From positions 957,513-1,021,512 of the forward strand of contig RPFO01000106.1 in NCBI GenBank assembly GCA_009746045.1: 64,000 nucleotides of DNA. Direction: 5' to 3'. Shown piece after piece: positions 45,113-55,097 of the stretch (within the stretch, counting starts at the first letter, position 1; the number at the start of each line of letters is the position of its first letter). This DNA comes from Mesostigma viride. Taxonomy: Eukaryota; Streptophyta; Mesostigmatophyceae; Mesostigmatales; Mesostigmataceae. A program made the position numbers and the translations under genes. The notes beneath the pieces are model-generated. The model was given only the letters and a program-made list of their open reading frames with translations, was not told where the DNA came from and ran no database searches.

Positions 45113-47114
45113 ACTCTCTCGCAAGCAGCCACGAGCCACGAGGTAGCCATGGCTGTCGGAGCTCATAACTTTCACGTTTGAGCACCGAATTTAGCTGTGA
45201 ATATCACAATCGCTTCGTCTTTCTTAGACGCACATGCTGATATAATTTTCCGAAGCTATAACGCACTATACGATGAGCAAACGCCTCTCGACGCAACGCA
45301 GCCTGGCGGCTGCGCTCGGCAATGAAAATCCGCATGCAGCTTCGGCTGCAGCTTCGCCCACCGGCCCAGATGGCAACGGTGACACTAGTCGCGCACTGGT
45401 GCCCGCCCAGCCTTCCGAGCTCGCCTCGCCCTCTGCATGCATCGCCTGAACCTAAGCGCAGTCGCTCTGCTGAGCCGCCCTGGGAAGAGCGCTCCTTTGA
45501 CGTCAATGTTCAGCTCCGGCTTCTGGCAACGCAGCCCCACTTGGTTCATGGAAGACGTGTTTTACGGCAATCACGCCTCGCTTCTAGCCCTGTGCGTGTA
45601 CCTCACGTCCCACAACCGTGGCCGCTGGCCTGGTGACGGCAAGCTTGTCGACCCCGCCGAGGCTCTCCCAATCATTCACCGCATGCCTCGCCCCAGGCTT
45701 CAACGCTTCGCCCTCTGCTCCCTTGTTGGACGCTCCGAATCCGAGATCTGGGCTTCCACACCGCCCCCCCCCACCTTCCCCACCGAAGCCACCATCCGCA
45801 CCCTCCTCAAGGAAGCCGTTCGAGCAGCACGTGACCCCTCTTGCCGCAGATGTGGCGGCACTTGGCGGCACGCTGGCTGCTGAGCTCCCCACCATCCCCA
45901 CCGCCACCGCCACCCTCCTCGCCTCCAACCCCCCCCCCCTCCGCCTCCACCGACTCCATCACCGCCCAGCTCCGCGACATCGACCAGCGCCTCAAGGATA
46001 ATGCAATCGCTATCGAGGTCTTGCAGAACACAGCAGGCCTCACCGCCCAGGCAGTGAAGGACATTGCCGCCAAGCCAGCCCCGGCTGGCCTGGCCGGCGA
46101 TGCTCCTCCCATCACGACCTGGGCGGACATGCTTAAGCAACATACCACCTCCACCACCTCCGCCGTCGCAGCCCAGCTCCAGCGGCAGACGCTTGACCTT
46201 CGCGAGGAGGCCGAGCTCGCCAAGCGCAGCCTCAACGTCATTGTCAAGAATCTCAAGATGGAGGAAGGTGAGAATTCCGAGAAGCTTGCGCGTGCTTTTG
46301 AGAGAGAAATCCTTGATCGCATGGGCCTTACTGGTGAGATCGAGCTGGCCGCCCACCGCCTTCCCCGCGCGCGGGGTAAGGCAGGGCCGCCCCCGCTCCT
46401 TCTCACCTTTAAGACCCCGGCGGACAAGATTTCTTTTCTCAGACGCCGCAAGCGGCTCGAGAAGACTCTCTTCACCCTTGACGACGACTTGACCCTGGCA
46501 CAGCAACAACGGCGACGGGAGCTATGGCCGACCTACCTCCAGCTCCGGCAGACCAAGGCGGGCCAGCCGGTGTACTGGAAGGGGGCGGCCATCTACGTCG
46601 GCCACAAGCCCTGGCAAGCGACCCCCTCGACCACCGCGGCCCCAGCAACTCCAGCCCCAGCCTAGGGGAATACAGCAGTAGTGTAGAATAGTTAGACAGT
46701 GGCCTTGTACGTACATGCCCGCCTACTCCAGGCACTATACCAGCTGAGGCCTAGCCTTTTTAGCCATGTACATGTGTGCCTATGATGAGCCACCCTCCAG
46801 ATGATGCCTAGCCTTATTATTTAATTATGCAGTGCCCATGCAGGGAGTAACTCCCTGCTGAGCAGCCATGCCCTAGCTTTTTGTATAGCTATGCTGATCT
46901 TGCCCCCCATGACAGGCTCCCGGCCCCTTCGCTGGGCATAGCTTGAAGATCATGGGGATGCAAGTGCCCTGGTGCACCTAGAGCAAGGGTTTTTACATCC
47001 CCACCCTTGCAGGAAGTAGCTTAGGATGTATGATAGGCCATATGCCCCCCTCTCAAGGGCTATGTGCTACATATACTCCCAACGGAGTTATGTTACAATT
47101 CAATTCAATTCAAT
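45113..47114 (+). mobile_element. ORF1-only retroelement, copy D, near full length (2.0 kb)
   Basis: The 5' end shares GCCACGAGCCACGAGGTAGCC-like sequence with copy A. A 150-bp leader, ORF1, a 400-bp UTR and the hairpin/(CAATT)n tail follow. No RT is present, so any mobility must be supplied in trans. Confidence 0.8.
45273..46665 (+). pseudogene. ORF1p-like gene of copy D (N-terminal half frameshifted)
   Basis: ATG at 45273 gives MSKRLSTQRSLAAALGNENP, then the frame shifts two or more times before about 45900. From there to the stop at 46663 one frame is intact (about 255 codons): proline-rich linker, IDQRLKDNAIAIEVLQNTAG coiled-coil-like segment, TWADMLKQH, RSLNVIVKNLKMEEGENSEK (RRM-like) and RRRELWPTYLQLRQTKAG with VYWKGAAIYVGHKPW. 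The order matches L1-type ORF1p (coiled coil, RRM, C-terminal domain). Predicted role: RNA binding in a retroelement RNP. Confidence 0.65.
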
Positions 47115-47119
47115 GGGTG

Positions 47120-47300
47120 GAGGTGCCCAGGCGAAGCCGCGTAATCGAACTAACCTAACTCTAAGCTATCTAGAGCAGTCCAGCAGTCGCGGCAGCGGTG
47201 GGCGACTGGAGGCCCCAATCACCATCGCCTCAGTTTTGACACTAATCTCCAACCCCACCGCCCTCACCTCCAAGCCCAGACAGTCCAGCCAGGTCTGAAT
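47120..47300 (-). mobile_element. LINE-A2 fragment with internal deletion
   Basis: The minus strand joins the RT segment TWLDCLGLEV/VGLEISVKTEAMVIGAS directly to the 3' UTR (CTCTAGATAGCTTAGAGTTA), skipping the C-terminal coding region. Confidence 0.65.
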
Positions 47301-47317
47301 GTCAAGGAGACAACCTG

Positions 47318-47468
47318 AATGTTCTGATTTGGCACGCCGCAAAGGTGAAAACCATTTGCGTTCAGTGGCGCCGGTCCGCGGAAAACGCGGAAAAACGCGA
47401 TCTGCAAATGAATCCAGGCCGGAATCGAACTGGGGACCTCTCGCACCAATTTTGCTGACTATAGGATG
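47318..47468 (-). mobile_element. tRNA-related SINE-like element, inverted copy
   Basis: The minus strand has CCTATAGTCAGC, TTGGTGCGAGAGGTCCCC, B-box AGTTCGATTCC and the same body as 32556-32698. Its 5' end abuts the RT fragment that follows on the plus strand. Confidence 0.5.
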
Positions 47469-48019
47469 ATGTTCTCATCAGGCGTTTTATCCATACATGT
47501 CGATACATTGATGATGTCATCGCTTTCGACAACCCTGATTTCGCAACCCATTTGTATATCACCGCTGGTCTGCCTGGCATCTACCCGCAAGCGTCCCTCA
47601 CATTAAAGCTCACGTCGGAGGATACTCATTGCAATTACCTCGATCTTAACATTACCCATAACAAGAAGGGCTGGCGTACGGCTGTCTATGATAAGCGCAA
47701 GGATCCTAAATACCAGCAAATTCCTTTTATTCGTTACCCCGATATTCACAGTCTCCTTTCCCACACAGCAAAATATGGTGTTGTTCTTTCTCAGTTACAT
47801 CGTTTTTCCCGTCTTTGTTCTTATCGTGTTGATTTCATCACGACTCTTGTTGAACTCTTGCAGCGTTTATTGGTCAAAGACTATGACCGAGCCATTATGC
47901 TCCGTCAAGTCCGATGTTTTTTGCAACGTCACCCACATCTGTTCGGTGCTGCCCCTTGGCACAAGCTCTACAAACAGGTCGTGGACCGGCTGGATCGCAT
48001 AGTATCTCCGCACATCTGA
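47469..48019 (+). pseudogene. Reverse transcriptase fragment with YIDD box
   Basis: The frame opens at about 47469 and reads RRFIHTCRYIDDVIAF, an RT motif C (Y-x-D-D). NYLDLNITHNKKG, a YDKR segment and LSQLHRFSRLCS follow, with a stop at 48017. The downstream block with KYGVVLSQLHRFSRLC resembles RTs of Penelope-like or related telomerase-like groups; the exact clade is uncertain. The 5' two-thirds of the RT are missing. Confidence 0.6.
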
Positions 48020-48578
48020 ACCCTGTGATGCCAGATCTCCTTTGCGGCCGTTCCGAGCTTGGCACTGGATTCGTTGTCCACATCGTCGCGTCGCTGCCGC
48101 AACACGATGTTTTCTGGCATCCGCGGGCTTTTGGTTCCCGCCGCACATTTGAAAGTGCTGTCCTCCGGCTTTTTGCCTTTGCACCGTGTGCAGTTTCTTG
48201 GACGTTTGGAATCATGGCATGGCTAACGTGATGACTGACTAGCTAGACCTTTTCAGTGGTTTTCCATTTGCGGGTATTTCCTCGTAAATGGTGGGAGAGC
48301 GATCGCAGCAATGGCGCTCACCACTAGACACTCCCGGCCAGTTAGGCTCGAAACACACGCCCTGATCAAGCATGCTGTTTCCGGCCCCACCGTCTAGGTC
48401 ATCTAGTCGCTCCACACGTAAGCCAGCCATAATTTCAATGCACAAGGATACACATTTCCATCACCATTCATATTCATCATCCTGAACGACTCGAAAACGC
48501 GGAAAAGATAACGGCAGGCTCGAGCTACGGCATGGTCCGGATTCTCCCGATTTCTGGCCTGCGCTGGTTGTCTCTTTG
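48020..48578 (+). mobile_element. 3' region of the YIDD-type retroelement
   Basis: It continues from the RT stop to CTGGTTGTCTCTTTG, then TGATGATAGG. It is the longest complete copy of the 3' region; the others are at 1-517, 23092-23353 and 62316-62710. Confidence 0.75.
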
Positions 48579-48585
48579 ATGATAG

Positions 48586-48720
48586 GACGGACGTCTCCGG
48601 ATCCTAGGGCATCGCCAACTGACACCTACAGTCATCCGCAAAAGTTCTCCTTTCCGGGGAGTGATGCAAGCCTTTCGGATTTGGTACTAGATAAATCATT
48701 CGAGATCTGTGTGTAGGAGA
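48586..48720 (-). repeat. Dispersed 130-bp repeat (inverted copy of 32430-32557)
   Basis: See the entry at 32430. Here it immediately follows a retroelement 3' end and precedes T4. Confidence 0.7.
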
Positions 48721-49980
48721 ACCTGAATGTGCTCGTCTCTTAACCCGTGTTTTTTTAATTAGAACGCGATATATCGCGTTGTAAGCTTTTTTTTAGAACG
48801 CGTATAGCACCTAGGGAAATTTTTTTTTCATGGTCATGTATATACTTTCCTGAAAGCCCATAAATCAAAGGATTTTTTGAGCTACTCAGACCTACAAAAT
48901 GCTAATTCATTAGAGAGATACACTGGTTTGAATACAGGGGGGTCTGACCATGACCGCGATTTCTTGACCCTAGGTCACAAGTCATGTGCTTATTCACAAA
49001 TGGTTCATGAAAAAAATCTGGCTTCTTGCACGAGCTATGGGCAACATATGCAGGCTCTGTGAAACAAAACTCAGGCCCATTGGGCCACTGGAGCTATTTT
49101 TCATTAGCATCACAATTACAACGCAGTACAACGCAGTGGGAAAAATGAGAGCCCTTCACAACATGACGCAACGACATGAGCCCCATAAACGGGGCCATAG
49201 TGAGCTTGGAGGGTCAAAACGTTGAAAATAGGTGTTGTATAAGTTATACAGCATCAAACATGCATCAAACATCATGACTGGATGACCTAATATGACTGAA
49301 TCAGGCAGCCATAGCCAAAGCATCATCCACTCTCACAACGTGTTGAGCACATGCCTCGTGGGAACGGAGGTGCTGGGTTTTCATTCCATAACGCGTGCAA
49401 TACTGAAAGAAAGAGGCACGTGTAATGCAAGGCTTGGATAGGTTGAGTGATCCATGAGCTTACATGCAGGCAAAGATGACGCTGGAATGCATGCTAGCAA
49501 ATGGTGGCAAGATGCTAACAACACATGATTATACACCATGATTATGGGCACCTAGCTGGTCTTCTTGCACAATCAACGCAGTATAAACCATCAACATCCA
49601 ATCCTCACGATATATGCACGGCTTGACGACGTATACAGCACCTATAAATACTGCACAACTGCAACCTGCTATGGCTGACATGCCGCAAGCAACGTCGAGT
49701 AGGATGGCGGTCTTAGAGAGGCTGGGCAGAGGTCGGTAGAAATAAGTGGAAAACTGGCAGAAACTAGGTAGAAACACGATATACTTACGCCTGCAAGCAC
49801 TATTGAGCCGGTGGCAGAGGCCATTTCCAGGACGGTCACCCTTCCCGCCAATTTACCAGCCTCACACGCCTCCTAGCCCGCCTTGAGCGGGATGAGGCCC
49901 AGTCGACACGCCGGCGACCCCAGCCAGGACGGAGACGACGCATATCCGTCCTGAAAGAAAGCCTCCATGCGTTGACAAGC

Positions 49981-50468
49981 ATCACTACAATACGCTTCCG
50001 CGGACACCTTTTTCAGCGGGGAAAGTGCCCCCGGGCTTCCGGGGCAAATTCAGCAAGCGCTGCGGAACTTAGATACTAAAATTTCGTTTTTGGTTCGTAC
50101 CGTACAGCCAATCATTTTGCGCCCGGATCAAATTGTGATCTGGTCACTGAACACGAAAAATTTCAGCGGAACGTACGAAACACCATGCAACGCAACTACA
50201 GAAAATTTTCAGTGACGAAACTGTAGTACCGTGTACCCAAGCAAAATGTAGTAGGACTTCGCTAAATTCACGTTCGGAATTTTTCCCCGCAAGATTCCCC
50301 CGCAAGATTCCCCCGTACGATCCCCCCGCTAGGTTCAGGCTCCAGTCGATGCTCGCCAAATGGCGCAAAAAAAGAAACATATGTTAAAATCAACGGTGCG
50401 AATCCTCGTTACCGCTCGGGTAACATTCTCACTCATTTCGCGTCTCCTACGAACCGTATTGTAGTGAT
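49981..50468. mobile_element. CACTACAATACG MITE, copy 2 (complete, 488 bp)
   Basis: Terminal repeats ATCACTACAATACG / CGTATTGTAGTGAT are perfect over 14 bp. The ends begin CACTACAA, as CACTA elements do, but no clear 3-bp target duplication is seen (at most AT). No coding capacity. It is the inverse of 3664-4138. Confidence 0.8.
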
Positions 50469-50557
50469 TAACCCCAATCGCCACCCTCCCCCCCCCCCCC
50501 CCCCCCCCCCCCCCACCTCCAGCACTACCCTTCTCCACCCCCACCCCCACCCCCACC
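50469..50557. repeat. Poly-C and CCCCCA tract at the LINE-A1 5' end
   Basis: A run of about 25 C then CCCCCA units precedes the endonuclease frame and may be part of the LINE 5' region. Confidence 0.85.
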
Positions 50558-51423
50558 CCCCCGCTAATAGGGCAACGGCCCATTCTTGGTATTGCAAGTT
50601 TTAACGTGCGCACCCTCCCTGCAGATCCTTCTACGAGCGGCGGCACCCCAGCACGCCAACGCGTCGACGAGCTGATCGCCCTGTGCGCCGACAACAAGAT
50701 CGCTGTTCTTGGAGTCCAGGAGCACCGACGCACCGTTGACCCTCAGCACGCGGTCAACGGTCTGCTGGTCGACGACCTGCGGGCAGGCTGGCGGTTCCAC
50801 TATGGTGGCGGCGACGCGCCGGGCCAAGGTGGAGTGGGCCTCCTGTGCTCGCCGGCAGCATCAGAGCAGCTCCAGTCCATCGTGCTGCGGTCCCCGCGTG
50901 TGCTAGTGGCCACTTTTTCGGCCACTGAGGGCCACTCACACCACACGCTAACCGTTATCGTGGGATATGCACCACATGCGGGTCGAGCTCAGGCTGAACG
51001 TCAGGCCTTCTTCGACGCTCTCAAGGAGGAGGAGGCCAACATCCCAGCTCGGCACTTCCTGGTTATGCTGCTCGACGCCAACGCCACGCTGCCAGTTGGC
51101 ACTGGGGGCGCTCAGTATTCCCCAACCAACACGACAGCCAACGGTAACACGCCTTTGTTTGCGAATCTGCTGGCAGAATCTGCGCTGGTTGCATGCAATG
51201 CTTCTTTCGCACGCCCCGCTGAGCAGCTGGCCACCTTTTTTGGGCCGTCGGATCGGGTGGTGTGCCTTGATTATGTCTGCGTACGCCGGGCTCAGCGCCC
51301 CTCAGTTGTCGATGCTCGCGTCCTGCAAGATTCTGTCAGCACAGTGGAATCTGATCATCGTCTCGTGCTCGCTCGCATCAGATTGCGGTTTCCTGGGGTG
51401 AAACCGTCGCGACAGCTGGCACC
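50558..51423 (+). pseudogene. LINE-A1 ORF2, apurinic endonuclease domain
   Basis: The frame opens in the C-rich tract and reads GIASFNVRTL, VLGVQEHRR (catalytic Glu), GQGGVGLL, IVGYAPH, VMLLDANATL (the DxN position), VCLDYVCV and VESDHRLVLARIRL (the SDH box). These are the ordered motifs of the EEP/APE-type endonuclease of non-LTR retrotransposons, which nicks target DNA for priming. No ATG is seen at the start. After 51423 the open frame runs into T7, so residues beyond RQLA are not LINE sequence. The RT half resumes at 55098 in a compatible order. Confidence 0.85.
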
Positions 51424-52859
51424 CATTGCATTACCGAAAGAGGCAACATTCGTTTCCCTTGAAAATTCAAGTACAACGGACGGCGCGCAAATTTCAGCGT
51501 ACGGACTGATCCAGGACCGGATCGACCAAACCCGATCTGCCCAAATCTGCCCAAATCTTTCACTTCACGAGTCACTACCGGATCTGTACGGCACCTGCGG
51601 GCCGACTTCCTGATTCCGTGGACTCCGAGCATAGAACATTTTTTTCTGAGACGGCAGGCTTAGTCTTTAAATTAGACCAACCTCGGGCAGTGTTCGATGG
51701 CATGGAAGCTCTTGCTGTCGTTTAAACGGCGCTGTCAATCAAGTCTGTTGGTTTTTAATTTTGACAGGACTCGCCCAGCATGTTTTCCGCATGTTTTTAG
51801 CTCCAGGAGTTATAACAGCTGTAATATCACCAGTGGAATGCGGGAGGGGAGGTCGGGCTTAAGGAAAACTTTCTTTCGTTGTCATGCCACCATTCAAGCT
51901 CCGTGGTTACATGCACGACAGTGTAAGGCCCCTTCAAGAGAAGTTTCTGCGATCATAGACCGATAGTGCGCCACCGGTAGTGGTAGAGAAATTTCATGCG
52001 TTTCTTGGAACGCCTATAGGCTTAATGACGGCTAGGCAAACGAGCTACTATCTCGCCCCGGCTAATCTATGAAACGTAAGTGTGCCGCCTTTCCCGTGCG
52101 CAAGTGTGGGGATCTCAGCGGGTCATTCGTTGTCACGTTTACGAAGCGTCTACCCATGTGTTCCATGGCAAACGCGGTGTGCCTGGCATCCGCAATGTGC
52201 TCTGAGCATGGGTGTGTTCGGCATTGGTCTCGGCCGCAGCTTGTCAGGCCCTGGGTCGCGATGCACGAAGCACGGTGTGTGTGTGTGTGTGTGCGCGCGT
52301 GTGTATGACTCTTTGTGTCCGTAGCCAGTGTTGCCGCTTTAGTTCTGATGTATGACTTGCATCGCAGCACTTTGATATCAACACGGCTCACATTACCAGA
52401 TTACTAGCAACACTGGTTACATGTTGCAAACTGCAGTGGTATACAAATAATATTACAAATGCAAATAATCTGTACATAATATACAAAAGAGATGTCAATA
52501 ATCTGCATTGAAGAAGATGCAGGTGTTTGACTGTGCATGGAGGCAAGAGCTGCTTGTTGATAGCAGCCACCGCCATGGGCTATGTTGTGTCACTTTCACA
52601 TATATTTGCCCATCGTCGTTTTCTTCAGCGCTGTAGTGCATGATGGCAGTGCCACAACAATCCATGCCAATGATTTGTCATGATGGGGGGAAAGGATGAC
52701 AATTCTACCTGGCTGTTTGACACGTGCATGCTTGACTCGCTCACCCAGCCACTCCCTCCCTCACGCACCCACGCAAGCAAGCACACCCACATCCACACTG
52801 TCCCACGCACCCAAGCACGCACACCCACCCACCCAGACAGCCAGACACACACACATGTC

Positions 52860-52860
<1 letters not shown>

Positions 52861-52957
<97 letters not shown>

Positions 52958-53432
52958 CCCACCCACCCACCCACCCACCCACCCACCCACCCACCCACCC
53001 ACCCACCCACCCACCCACCCACCCACCCACCCACCCACCCACCCACCCACCACCCACCCACCCACCCACCCACCCGCCCGCCCGCCCGCCCGCCGCCCGC
53101 CCACCCACCCACCCACCCACCCACCCACCCACCCACCCACCCACCCACCCACCCACCCACCCACCCACCCACCCACCCACCTGCACCCACCCACCCACCT
53201 GCACCCACCCACCCACCTGCACCCACCCACCCACCCACCCACCCACCCACCCGCCCGCCCGCCCGCCCGCCCGCCCGCCCACCCACCCACCCACCCACCC
53301 ACCCACCCACCTGCACCCACCCACCCACCTGCACCCACCCACCCACCTGCACCCACCCACCCACCTGCACCCACCCACCCACCCACCCACCCACCCACCC
53401 ACCCACCCACCCACCCACCCACCCACCCACCC
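52861..53432. repeat. (CT)n followed by CCCA/CCCG/CCTGCACCCA arrays
   Basis: About 95 bp of CT (52861-52955) leads into about 475 bp of CCCA units. These are broken by CCCG blocks and a higher-order CACCTGCACCCACCCAC unit that repeats three, then four times. Apparent proteins here are artefacts. Confidence 0.97.
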
Positions 53433-55080
53433 ATCCATCAAACATGCATGCACGTCTAGTGTCTCTCCATTTGAGCACCTGTCCTTACACCCCCGCAGTG
53501 GCAGCCAAGCGAGGAAGCAACCAAGGGACCAAGCGAACCCCCCAACTGCCCGACATCACCGGAATGTACCGTCCGGAATGTTCGTATGGCGCGTTAATTG
53601 CACAAATACCTGCCCCACATTTTCTTCAACGCTATATAATGCATTATCGCAGTGCCACAACAATCTGGGCTCTGAGATATTGAATCATACGGGGGGGGGA
53701 AGATGACAGGCATACCTGGATGTTTCACACGTGCATGCCTGAACGGCACATGGATTATGAAACAAATTGAAAGCACGGGCGCACAACATCAACCAATATC
53801 ATAACTTATTTTACTGTACAAGGTAAGGTTCATTGGTACCACATGCATTACTGGACAACTTGGGAGTTGGGTTTGATATGGCCTGCAGGCAATCTATTGT
53901 GAAAACTGCAAGGCATGCTGGTATGGCTACTAAGTGGAACACCATGAATGGAATCCCTAGGAACACCAAGCCTAGTAATGTAAATTACAGGTGGCACAAC
54001 TGGCACACACCACATCGTGGCAAATATAAGCCTGGACTGCAACAGATGATGGCATTTTCCTGTTATGGCATGGTCGATCGGAGGGAATTTTCAACTGTTA
54101 ATGCCGATGGACAATGTGAAAGTTATTCCACATAGGGCGGCCCGGCACTCAGCTGCTAACGTCTAGCTGACAACAAGCTTCACGGCCGAATCAGGGATGC
54201 AGCGTCCACTATTAAACCAAGGCATATGAAAAAAAATTCCTGCACAACGTCGGCTTACCGATGGTTGTGGTTAGCATGCGTGAACAAGAAGATTGTGTGG
54301 TTTGTACGCCAGTCTGATCCGGCGACATGGCAGTGGCTGCCGGCCAGCACATGCGCATGCCATTCGACATGCTGAATGGGGGGCTGTGCGTTAAAATCAA
54401 AATGAACATGACAAACATCTCATGTAAGAAATTTATATACAGCTTTCTGTCTCAAGCCAAAAAAGGGTGTGTCGTCATGCAATATATCAGTCCTGCCAGC
54501 CATAAACCTTAACTCCTAATCTGGAATTCACAATTGGCTTGTTTGAATCACACGCATAAACAAAGTAGTCGACACATGTCTACGGAAGCGGCATTTTGAA
54601 CGTGAGATTGGATTGATTTGCCGTTTGGTTTGTAAGTTTCCCAGACTGCCATCGCTAGCAAATATACCATGGCTAGCAGGTGCTGAGGTGCATTTTTTTG
54701 CTTAGGCAAGAACGGGACCATTTTTCTTTAGTCTAGCGCAAAAAAGGCTAAGCATGGGCGGGTCGACATGGCGTCGCATGGGCCGTGAGGCCGGACTTGA
54801 ACGGACGATAGTGTTGTACTAGGTCAGGCTGAAAATGATTCCACCGTTTTCCTTTTCTGATTCCACCGTTTTTCCTTTCCGATTCCTTGGATGAAATCTG
54901 GCCGAATCAGACAGAATAGTTCCTGCGGTGCCAAAAGGGCGGTTACGAAAATGTGTGGCTGGAGTTTGTGCGAAGGGTAACTACTTTGACTGGTGCGCAC
55001 TTGAAACTAGTCGGCATTGCTAGATGCCGCGGGGGTACACTCCAACTTGAAAGCCGGACGTCTTGGGGGTCAAGGCTTGG
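53433..55080. other. T7 interior, no gene recognised
   Basis: Mostly AT-balanced unique-looking sequence without protein motifs or RNA genes that could be identified by eye. Confidence 0.4.
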
Positions 55081-55097
55081 CTTTCGGTAATGCAATG

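Larger units (their letters stand above)
51424..55097. mobile_element. T7: 3.67-kb insertion with 17-bp TIRs splitting LINE-A1
   Basis: CATTGCATTACCGAAAG (51424-51440) recurs as its exact inverse at 55081-55097. The two lie precisely where the endonuclease and RT halves of LINE-A1 are separated. No target duplication was recognised. Inside are CT and CCCA arrays and otherwise unrecognised sequence; frames up to 100 codons (53833-54135) have no known motif. The superfamily is unknown. Confidence 0.6.

Noticed and set aside
52625-53706. Thr-His-Pro-Pro and Gly-Trp-Val-Gly frames up to about 335 codons
   Set aside because: Products of CCCA/CCCG arrays inside T7. The same pattern at 26464-27356 was rejected for the same reason.
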